Shown piece after piece: positions 48,508 to 55,330 of a DNA stretch of 64,000 nucleotides. The position numbers and the translations under genes were made by a program. Source of the DNA: Tolypothrix sp. FACHB-123. GTDB taxonomy: Bacteria; Cyanobacteriota; Cyanobacteriia; Cyanobacteriales; Nostocaceae. Within the stretch, counting starts at the first letter, position 1, and each line of letters opens with the position of its first letter. The notes beneath the pieces are model-generated. The model did not search any database. It had not been told where the DNA came from and saw only the letters and a list, made by a program, of their open reading frames with translations. The stretch spans positions 1 to 64,000 of the forward strand of contig NZ_JACJRE010000007.1 in assembly GCF_014697075.1 (NCBI RefSeq), given 5' to 3'.

Positions 48508-48565
48508 AATATTAAGTAGATTGGCGTAATTAAATATAATTGGTTAGGGTTGTCATTTGTCATTT

Positions 48566-48615
48566 GTAGGTTGGGTTGTAGCTTGCTTCCCGAAGGGTAC
48601 GAAGTGAAACCCAAC
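48566..48615. repeat. GTAGGTTGGGT family C half-element
   Basis: GTAGGTTGGGTTG...GAAACCCAACA lies just after the exporter stop codon. A family D copy (CTCTGTGTACTCTG...) follows at 48655-48756; both lie in the 360-bp gap before the HlyD gene. Confidence 0.65.
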
Positions 48616-48868
48616 AATTATAAGATATGGCTTACACAAAAACCTCTCAAACTCTTATTACTCTGTGTACTCTGTTACTCTGTGTACTCTGCGGTTTATT
48701 TTTTCGGACTTACGCACACTCTACGAACTCTTGGCGTCTTGGCGGTTCAATAAATTAAAGTTTTTGATAATTTTTGCGTAAGTCCAGATAGTGGGTATTT
48801 CCTGCTAAAAAAACATCAAAATGACAATGAATTTAAACTGAAAATATTGACAAGGCTAGAGTTTATAT

Positions 48869-50401
48869 ATGCCTAATACTGCTAATAATTCATCATCAGT
48901 AATCACCGAAAAAACACTAGAGCAATCAACAACGAATACCATCGCCGAAAATCATGCTGTAAGTACTAATTCTCCAGATTGGCATTATGGTACAGAAGAA
49001 TTACTAGATGCTTTACCAAAACGCTGGACAAGAAGTTTACTATATTTTCTAGTAGTTTTTAGCGCTATTGTTTTACCTTGGGCAATGCTGTCAAAAATTG
49101 ATGAAACAGGAAGCGCTAGAGGGAGAATTGAACCATTAGGTGAAACTCAAAGATTAGATAGTCAAGCTAGTGGAAATATTATTGCTGTAAAAGTCAAAGA
49201 AGGCGAACAAGTCAAAGCCGGACAGTTATTAGTAGAACTAGATTCTAATGTCCTCAAAACTGACTTACAGCAGGGAACAGCAAAACTAGACGGACTAATT
49301 AATCGAGTAGCACAATTAGAACTCTTGAAAAACCAATTACAACTAGCAATTGGCGTACAAGAACAACAAAATAAATCCCAAGAATTAGAAAAACTTGCTC
49401 AAGTTAATCAAGCACAAGAATTTTTAGATGCGAAACAGAGTACTTATAATTTACAAAAGTTAGAGAAACTCGCATTAGTATCTCAGGCTGAACAAAACCA
49501 GGTTTCTACTGAGACTTCCTATAAATTAGCTATCAACCGTTGGCGTACAGATTTAACCGAAATTCAACGTTATCGCCCCTTAGGAGAAGAGGGGGCTGTT
49601 CCTCAAATTAAAGTTGTGGAATTAGAAAAAATTGCCGATGAAAGCGAAAGAATATATGAGCAAAGTGAATCAGATGTTAAACAAGCACAATTACGCCTGC
49701 AAGAAGAAAGAAACCGTTATCAGGGAATAATGCGTCAAGCCCAAGCCGATATTAAACAAGCACAGTTGAGATTACAAGAACAACAAAATAGTTATAAAAG
49801 TATAATTCAAGCAGGTAAACTAGCTTTGCTAAAAAATCAGGAACAACTGAAAGATTTGCAAACCCAAATTACCAGTTTAAAATCAGAAATGGCTCAAACT
49901 AGAAGCCAAATTACTGCTATTAGAATACAATTAGCACAACGCTTAATCAAATCGCCTATTGATGGTGTAATTTTTAATTTACCCATCAAAAAGCCGGGAG
50001 TAGTTGTCCAAACCGGTCAAACAATCGCCCAAATTGCTCCTAAAGAGATACCCTTTATTCTCAAGGCTAATATGCCTAGTCAACAAAGTGGTTTCTTAAA
50101 GGTAGGAATGCCAGTAAAAATCAAATTTGATGCTTACCCATTCCAAGATTATGGAGTAGTTGCAGGTAAAGTGATGCGGATATCGCCAGATTCAAAAGTT
50201 ATCGAAACTCCTCAAGGTAAAGTAGAAGTTTTTGAAATGGAAATATCTCTCAATCAAACTGAGATTAAATCTGCAAATAAATCTATTCCTCTAACACCTG
50301 GACAGACAGCAACAGCAGAGGTAATTGTCCGTCAACGCCGCTTAATTGATTTCATTTTAGATCCGTTTAAAAAGCTGCAAAAAGGCGGGTTAGAACTTTA
50401 A
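48869..50401 (+). CDS. HlyD/membrane fusion protein of the peptide exporter
   Basis: 510 aa, ATG start. N-terminal cytosolic tail, one transmembrane helix (about residues 55-74, LLYFLVVFSAIVLPWAML), a lipoyl-like half-domain (RLDSQASGNIIAVKVKEGEQ, then KAGQLLVELDS), a long coiled coil (about 125-360, rich in QAQLRLQEQ repeats) and the second half (IKSPIDGVIFNLPI, KPGVVVQTGQTIAQI). HlyD adaptors link inner-membrane ABC exporters to outer-membrane channels. It pairs with the C39 exporter upstream; no TolC gene is in the window. Confidence 0.92.
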   Translation: MPNTANNSSSVITEKTLEQSTTNTIAENHAVSTNSPDWHYGTEELLDALPKRWTRSLLYFLVVFSAIVLPWAMLSKIDETGSARGRIEPLGETQRLDSQASGNIIAVKVKEGEQVKAGQLLVELDSNVLKTDLQQGTAKLDGLINRVAQLELLKNQLQLAIGVQEQQNKSQELEKLAQVNQAQEFLDAKQSTYNLQKLEKLALVSQAEQNQVSTETSYKLAINRWRTDLTEIQRYRPLGEEGAVPQIKVVELEKIADESERIYEQSESDVKQAQLRLQEERNRYQGIMRQAQADIKQAQLRLQEQQNSYKSIIQAGKLALLKNQEQLKDLQTQITSLKSEMAQTRSQITAIRIQLAQRLIKSPIDGVIFNLPIKKPGVVVQTGQTIAQIAPKEIPFILKANMPSQQSGFLKVGMPVKIKFDAYPFQDYGVVAGKVMRISPDSKVIETPQGKVEVFEMEISLNQTEIKSANKSIPLTPGQTATAEVIVRQRRLIDFILDPFKKLQKGGLEL

Positions 50402-50525
50402 ATAAGGCAGATGGCAGAGTATATGTAGGGTGGGCATTGCCCACCGAAACTCTACTTGTATTTCAAAAATCAAGTATGAATTCTATAGTTCACAAAATTA
50501 ATTTAAATTAAGCCGGAGTAAGCAA

Positions 50526-51311
50526 ATGTTTAAAACCTTAAATGTGTCGCAAAAAGAAATAATTGAACAAGTAAAATTTTCTTGTCAAGTGCCGAGTTTA
50601 TTAGAAGCGATCGCCACCCGCAGAATTATCTTAAATACAGCCAAAGAAGCAGGTATCAAAGTAGAAAACGAAGAACTCCAACAAGCGGCTGATGCTTTAA
50701 GAGCAGCTAACAGATTGATCAAAGCCGAAGACACTTGGAAATGGCTACAAAAACATCATTTAGATTTAGAAGATTTTGAACAAATCGCAGAAATGAATTT
50801 GCTATCTCTCAAATTAGCAGCACATTTATTTGCTGAAAAAGTTGAACCATACTTTTATGAAAATCAACTAAATTATCTTGCAGCAGTTACCTATGAAGTT
50901 GTTTTAGAAGATGAAGATTTAGCTTGGGAATTATTTTATGCAGTCACAGAAGGCGAAATTACTTTTCAGGATGTAACTCGTCAACATATTCAAAATCCAG
51001 AACTCCGTCGCACTGGTGGTTATCGGGGAATGAAAAATCGTCACGAATTTAAACCAGATATTGCAGCTGCTGTATTTGTCGCTAATCCACCTGAGTTACT
51101 TAAACCGGTTGTAATTGCGCAAAAAGTACATTTAATTTGGGTAGAAGAAATCATCCAGCCAAAATTAGATCAACAGTTGCGAATAAAGATTATCAGTGAG
51201 TTATTTGCAGATTGGTTGAAACAACAAATTTCACAACTAGAAATTATTCCCCACTTTGAATCAGATTCCTATTCTCAACCAGTTCAAGAATTGCTGAGGA
51301 TAGCATCTTAA
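50526..51311 (+). CDS. parvulin/SurA-like peptidyl-prolyl isomerase-related protein
   Basis: 261 aa, ATG start with GGAG upstream. Similar to the PpiC/SurA-like proteins encoded beside cyanobacterial bacteriocin exporters: an N-terminal helical chaperone region (LLEAIATRRIILNTAKEAGI, then DTWKWLQKHHLDLEDFE), then a parvulin-like domain (AVTYEVVLEDEDLAWELFYAV ... RRTGGYRGMKNR). No signal peptide, so probably cytosolic. It may fold or tune precursor peptides. Third gene of the secretion locus. Confidence 0.78.
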   Translation: MFKTLNVSQKEIIEQVKFSCQVPSLLEAIATRRIILNTAKEAGIKVENEELQQAADALRAANRLIKAEDTWKWLQKHHLDLEDFEQIAEMNLLSLKLAAHLFAEKVEPYFYENQLNYLAAVTYEVVLEDEDLAWELFYAVTEGEITFQDVTRQHIQNPELRRTGGYRGMKNRHEFKPDIAAAVFVANPPELLKPVVIAQKVHLIWVEEIIQPKLDQQLRIKIISELFADWLKQQISQLEIIPHFESDSYSQPVQELLRIAS

Positions 51312-51354
51312 CAATTCAAAATTCAAAATCCAAAATTAAATACATGTTTAGTTT

Positions 51355-51387
51355 AGATCCCCGACTTCTTTAAGAAGTCGGGGATCT
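51355..51387. repeat. 33-nt perfect palindrome after the locus
   Basis: AGATCCCCGACTTCTT faces its exact complement around one T. The plus strand has no T run, so it may be a dispersed cyanobacterial palindrome that also stops transcription. Confidence 0.6.
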
Positions 51388-51410
51388 AGTCTTAAGACAT
51401 ACATAATTGA

Positions 51411-51460
51411 TAAAAAATAATTTCTCTAAACACAAAATGCTGTTTGCGTTTAGAGAAATT
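51411..51460 (-). terminator. terminator of the precursor peptide gene
   Basis: Stem TTTCTCTAAAC/GTTTAGAGAAA (51421-51431 / 51448-51458) with a 16-nt loop. On the minus strand it is followed by a TTATTTTTTAT tract. About 100 bp downstream of the peptide stop. Confidence 0.75.
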
Positions 51461-51559
51461 GTTGGTATTTTTTTGAAAAATCACCAAGTTTATTGCTCAA
51501 TTACTTGAGATGTTATCTTGTTATAAATAAGCAATAATTGGTAATTCATTCAATAGTAA

Positions 51560-51772
51560 TTATTTTGCTTTTAATAGGAGCTTCAGAGCTTTTAGATATG
51601 TTTTTGCTAATACTTTAACGATTTTTTCTACTAACAGACCATAACCTTCAATAAAAGCACCTACTAAAAGAGGATTATAACCACCATTAACAAATGCAGC
51701 TTCAGTTTCATCTACTTCATTGATGAAAGAATTAGAGTCAATAGCTAAGTCGGAAATTGTGATTCTAGACAT
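51560..51772 (-). CDS. double-glycine leader precursor peptide (bacteriocin-like)
   Basis: 70 aa, ATG start. The leader has ISDLAIDSNSFINEVDETEA and ends VNGG (residues 30-31). C39 exporters cut after GG. The 39-residue core is hydrophobic and cationic (seven Lys, two Glu) and reads as an amphipathic helix (EKIVKVLAKTYLKALKLLLKAK at 49-70; no cysteines). It lies 250 bp past the end of the exporter/HlyD/parvulin genes on the opposite strand. A membrane-active bacteriocin or signal peptide is inferred. Two near-identical 26-bp repeats lie upstream. Confidence 0.8.
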   Translation of the reverse strand: MSRITISDLAIDSNSFINEVDETEAAFVNGGYNPLLVGAFIEGYGLLVEKIVKVLAKTYLKALKLLLKAK

Positions 51773-51881
51773 GATTTTTACCCGGTATAAGTGTTTTTGA
51801 GAAATTAAGCTGTGTTTGCTTAACTCTTGAATCTATCTTCGGCGATATCTAAAGTAAAATCAATAGATTCAAAAAGGAGAT

Positions 51882-52018
51882 AAGACATAATTAAAGGAGT
51901 TTTGTCTCTTGATAAATGAGGTAAAAATATTCAATAATTAAATGTCTGTCTTGATGATAATTAATGTATGATTTGGCAAGCTAAATCTGCTGAAGACATA
52001 ATTACAGAAGTTTTGTCC
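51882..52018. promoter_or_regulatory. two near-identical 26-bp repeats upstream of the precursor peptide
   Basis: AAGACATAATTA...GTTTTGTC copies at 51882-51907 and 51993-52018 agree at 23 of 26 positions. Each has AGACA/TGTC inverted ends. They sit about 110 and 220 bp upstream of the peptide start, a plausible operator pair. No regulator binding is shown. Confidence 0.45.
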
Positions 52019-52210
52019 AGAAATATTAATAATTCAAAATTCTTTCTCAGTAGGGTGCGCATTGCCCACCTTACGAATTAATCAGCTTTTCAGGCTGTGG
52101 TTTTTGCAATAAGGTAGTGATGCAAGATATAAGCTGCCCCTTGGTAAGGGGCAAGGTTAGGGGAAGGGTAAAACGCTTGTGAGGTAAGCTTTTGAAGTTA
52201 CAGCAAATGA

Positions 52211-52252
52211 GGTACGCGCTTCGGGGCATGGCAGTGCCAGTGCCCCTACAAT
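52211..52252. repeat. GGTACGCGCTTCGGGGCAT palindromic element (family B)
   Basis: Near-identical to the copy at 22134-22173. A GGTGGGCAATGCCCACC palindrome follows at 52302-52320. Confidence 0.65.
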
Positions 52253-52339
52253 GAACGGTAATGTGTACCTCACCAACTTGCAATCTGCTGTAAGGATACG
52301 TATGGTGGGCAATGCCCACCCTACTATAAAGGCGATCGC

Positions 52340-52402
52340 ATTTGTAACAAACGCAAGTCCATTTGTAACAAACGCAAGTCCATTTGTGATAAATGCAAAC
52401 TC
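52340..52402. repeat. three-copy 21-bp tandem repeat upstream of the COG0523 gene
   Basis: Unit ATTTGTAACAAACGCAAGTCC (52340, 52361, 52382), the third copy diverged. Followed by GGGCATT-family heptamers up to about 52432. Like the repeat at 23041, its period is 21 bp. Confidence 0.75.
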
Positions 52403-52468
52403 ATTTGCCCAATGCCCCATGCCCAATGCCCAAATCCACGATTTTTCACAACAAGCGCTATTATAAGC

Positions 52469-52483
52469 AGATAATGATTATCA
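52469..52483. promoter_or_regulatory. Zur-box-like palindrome upstream of the COG0523 gene
   Basis: AGATAATGATTATCA is a 7-1-7 inverted repeat with one mismatch from TGATAATNATTATCA, the operator form reported for cyanobacterial Zur (FurB). It ends 20 bp before the ATG of the GTPase gene, in promoter or leader position. Confidence 0.7.
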
Positions 52484-52502
52484 CTACAGATGCTTTGAGA
52501 TT

Positions 52503-53474
52503 ATGATCTCTGCTGAAACATCCAATTCTGTCCCTGTAACCGTTCTCACCGGCTATCTTGGTGCAGGTAAAACCACCTTACTCAATCACATCCTAACTTA
52601 CGAACACGGTAAGAAAGTAGCCGTCATCGTCAATGAGTTTGGGGAAGTAGGCATTGACAATCAATTGGTTATCGATGCAGATGAAGAAATTTTTGAAATG
52701 AATAATGGCTGTATCTGTTGTACAGTCAGAGGTGACTTGATTCGCATCATCGGCAATTTGATGAAGCGGCGTGATAAATTTGACCATTTAGTCATTGAAA
52801 CTACTGGTCTAGCCGACCCCGCCCCAGTAATTCAGACATTCTTTGTGGATGAAGATATGCAAAGCCAGCTATCTTTAGATGCAGTTGTCACCGTAGTTGA
52901 TGCCAAGCATATTTGGCAACATTGGGAAGCTGATGAAGCCCAAGAACAGATAGCCTTTGCCGATGTTATTTTATTAAATAAAACTGATTTAGTTACCCCA
53001 GAAGTTCTAGAAGAACTAGAAAAGCGGATTCGCGGAATGAATGCGTTAGCAAAAGTCTACCGTACCCGCAATTCAGAGTTAGATATGGATGCCTTATTAG
53101 GGGTACAAGCCTTTAATTTGGATCGCGCCTTAGAAATCGATCCCAATTTCCTAGGTGAAGACGCTCATGAACATGATGAAACCGTTTATTCTGTAGCTTT
53201 AGTAGAACCAGGCGAACTTGACGGGCAAAAATTAAACGCTTGGATGACAGAATTACTCCGGACTCAAGGTACTGATATCTTCCGCATGAAAGGCATTTTA
53301 AATATTGCCGGCGAAGATCATCGCTTTGTCTTCCAAGGAGTGCATATGATATTTGATGGTAGACCCGATCGCCCTTGGAAACCTACCGAAACTCGCAAAA
53401 ACGAACTAGTATTCATCGGGCGCAATCTCGATGAAGCTAAACTAAAACAAGACTTTCAAGCTTGTTTAGTTTGA
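52503..53474 (+). CDS. COG0523 (CobW/ZNG1-like) metallochaperone GTPase
   Basis: 323 aa, ATG start. G3E GTPase family: P-loop GYLGAGKTTLLNH (about residues 18-30), the zinc-binding CxCC motif in NNGCICCTVRGDL, ETTGLADP, NKTD, and a C-terminal CobW_C domain (from about 225). Between them is the metal-ligand-rich stretch GEDAHEHDE. COG0523 proteins insert or allocate metals, mainly zinc, and are commonly under Zur control; the upstream palindrome fits that. Likely a response to zinc shortage. Confidence 0.93.
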   Translation: MISAETSNSVPVTVLTGYLGAGKTTLLNHILTYEHGKKVAVIVNEFGEVGIDNQLVIDADEEIFEMNNGCICCTVRGDLIRIIGNLMKRRDKFDHLVIETTGLADPAPVIQTFFVDEDMQSQLSLDAVVTVVDAKHIWQHWEADEAQEQIAFADVILLNKTDLVTPEVLEELEKRIRGMNALAKVYRTRNSELDMDALLGVQAFNLDRALEIDPNFLGEDAHEHDETVYSVALVEPGELDGQKLNAWMTELLRTQGTDIFRMKGILNIAGEDHRFVFQGVHMIFDGRPDRPWKPTETRKNELVFIGRNLDEAKLKQDFQACLV

Positions 53475-53487
53475 TCGTCAACAGTCA

Positions 53488-53550
53488 GTAGGGGCGGGTT
53501 TATGGGAGATCTTCATGAATCAGTGAGGATATTTGTGAACCCGCCCGTAC
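53488..53550. repeat. 63-bp inverted-repeat element (family A), copy 3
   Basis: Identical over 63 bp to the reverse complement of the copy at 60612-60674. Flanked by CAACAGT heptamers on both sides. It separates the COG0523 and WD40 genes. Confidence 0.85.
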
Positions 53551-53588
53551 AACAGTCAACAGTCAACAGTCAACCGTCCCCCTGTTCC

Positions 53589-54629
53589 ATGAACTCCACC
53601 ACCAAAGCCCAAGAATTTACAGAATTTTCTTCCGGGTTACTTTCAGATTATGTAACTGCGATCGCTTGGTCAACTGATGGTAATACCCTAGCTGCAACTT
53701 CAGCAGCCGGGGAAGTCATACTCTGGAATGAAGATAATTTAGTAAACTTACAGGCTGGTTATGGGAAATCTGTAGATTGCTTAGCTTTTTCACCTGATGG
53801 TAAATTTTTAGCGATCGCAGGACAAGATGGACAGGTAAAAATTTGGCAAGGCGACGAATTAATTGCCACTTTAGATAATGCCCCAGCATGGGTTGATAAA
53901 CTAGCTTGGAATCATACTAGTAATCAACTAGCTTTTAGTTTGGGGCGTTATGTCCAAGTGTGGGATGCAGATACTAATGATATTGTTGTCACCTTAAACT
54001 TTGATAACTCCTCAGTTTTGGGTATTGACTGGCGTAGGGATGGGCAATACTTAGCCATTAGCGGTTATCAAGGAGTGAAGATTTGGCACACCCAAGACTG
54101 GGATGATGAACCATATATATTATCCATGCCGACAGTCAGTGTAGCTATGGCATGGTCTCCCGATGGCAGATTTCTCGGTTCTGGGAACATGGATCGTAGC
54201 GTCACCGTTTTGGAATGGGGAAACCCCGACCCTTGGGTGATGCGCGGGTTCCCTGGTAAAATTCGTCAATTAGCATGGTCAGAAGCTACCACTCCCTTAG
54301 GCGCACCGATTTTAGCATCATCCAGCGTTGAAGGTATTGTAGTTTGGGAAAAGCTAGAAGATGATTCCTTAGGCTGGGAAGCTAGAGTTTTAACTAATCA
54401 TGTAGAAGTAATAAATGCGATCGCTTTTGCACCCCAAAGCTTTTTACTAGCTTCTGCTGCTGCTGACGGCTGGCTGTGTTTGTGGCACAACGCCCAAGAA
54501 GTCAGCCAAATTCTTACAGGTGCATCAGCAGGATTTTCCTGTCTCGCTTGGCACCCACGAGGTCAGTATATTGCCGCAGGTGGCGAACAAGGAGAATTAC
54601 TAATTTGGTCAAAAGTATCACCAGATTAA
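53589..54629 (+). CDS. WD40 repeat protein
   Basis: 346 aa from the ATG at 53589. A reading from 53502 would add 29 residues encoded by the dispersed repeat, so it is rejected. WD-type blades: VTAIAWSTDGNTLAATSAAG, VDCLAFSPDGKFLAIAGQDG, IDWRRDGQYLAISGYQG, AMAWSPDGRFLGSGNMD, INAIAFAPQSFLLASAAADG and CLAWHPRGQYIAAGGEQG. Beta-propeller scaffold, no enzyme domain. It lies downstream of the Zur-box-preceded COG0523 gene in the same direction, so shared regulation is possible. Confidence 0.88.
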   Translation: MNSTTKAQEFTEFSSGLLSDYVTAIAWSTDGNTLAATSAAGEVILWNEDNLVNLQAGYGKSVDCLAFSPDGKFLAIAGQDGQVKIWQGDELIATLDNAPAWVDKLAWNHTSNQLAFSLGRYVQVWDADTNDIVVTLNFDNSSVLGIDWRRDGQYLAISGYQGVKIWHTQDWDDEPYILSMPTVSVAMAWSPDGRFLGSGNMDRSVTVLEWGNPDPWVMRGFPGKIRQLAWSEATTPLGAPILASSSVEGIVVWEKLEDDSLGWEARVLTNHVEVINAIAFAPQSFLLASAAADGWLCLWHNAQEVSQILTGASAGFSCLAWHPRGQYIAAGGEQGELLIWSKVSPD

Positions 54630-54944
54630 CCCTTTTTAATCACTCTCGCCAAATAAAAATCTCAAACCCTTATTTTTCAAAAGTTTTACCAATTTAGGTG
54701 TAGGTTGGGTAGAACGATAGCGAAACCCAACAAAGCCGCTTTGATTTAACCACAGAAGCACAGAGAACGCAGAGATAAACAGATGCATTCGTAGGGGCGG
54801 GGTCTCCCCGCCCTTTACTGTACAATAATCAGTGATACTGGGCACTTATTGAGAAATTTACCAGTCATTAATCTCAGTAATCGCGGTTGAACGTAGTCAA
54901 TTTATTGGCTATGCTGTATCGCTAGCAGTCTTTATTTGTGAACT
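54630..54944. other. spacer with dispersed repeats
   Basis: 315 bp. It contains GTAGGTTGGGTAGAACGATAG (family C, 54700-54733), AACCACAGAAGCACAGAGAACG (family D, 54748-54780) and a GGGCGGGG/CCCCGCCC palindrome (54796-54814). No ORF is supportable. Confidence 0.6.
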
Positions 54945-55208
54945 ATGAAAATACTCAAATTGATTTTACTTGCTTGTCCTGCTTTTGTCGCATCTGTGCT
55001 ATTCATCACCAATCCCGCATATGCAGTCAGTATAAACTCTGCACCAGATACAGAAATTGTTATGGTAGCATCCGCACAACCAAATCATGAATTAATCGCC
55101 CCAAAATTAACATCTGAATCAAATCCCATCATGGATCAACTGGGTTGTAGTTGCGCTACTTGCGTTAAATCTAAATTTCATTTACTTCAAGGTCAATTAC
55201 CCTTTTAA
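54945..55208 (+). CDS. small secreted protein with C-terminal GCxCxxC motif
   Basis: 87 aa, ATG start. Signal peptide about residues 1-27 (LILLACPAFVASVLFITNPAYA, cut after AYA). The mature region is short and ends LGCSCATCVKSKFHLLQGQLP, paralogous to the 124-aa protein at 38977-39351 (LFGCDCPVCINAIRQLHGLAPLP). The two differ in the middle but share the tail. Metal or redox function is possible; no family name known to me. Confidence 0.72.
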   Translation: MKILKLILLACPAFVASVLFITNPAYAVSINSAPDTEIVMVASAQPNHELIAPKLTSESNPIMDQLGCSCATCVKSKFHLLQGQLPF

Positions 55209-55224
55209 TTGTCATCCAGAGGTC

Positions 55225-55286
55225 GTAGGGGCGGGTTAAGCGAGATAGTTGTGAATGATTGAATCTATCTATAAACCCGCCCCTAC
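55225..55286. repeat. 63-bp inverted-repeat element (family A), copy 4
   Basis: GTAGGGGCGGGTTAAGCGAGATA... ends AACCCGCCCCTAC. The first 24 bp equal those of the copy at 22906. Confidence 0.75.
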
Positions 55287-55330
55287 AGGTTGTGAAAAAT
55301 GTGGGTAAAGTCCTGACTACAATAATTATT

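Noticed and set aside
48550-48753. 67-aa ORF after the exporter
   Set aside because: Composed of dispersed repeats (families C and D); no plausible protein.
52157-52426. 89-aa minus-strand ORF with VTNGLAF repeats
   Set aside because: Produced by the 21-bp tandem repeat and palindromic elements.
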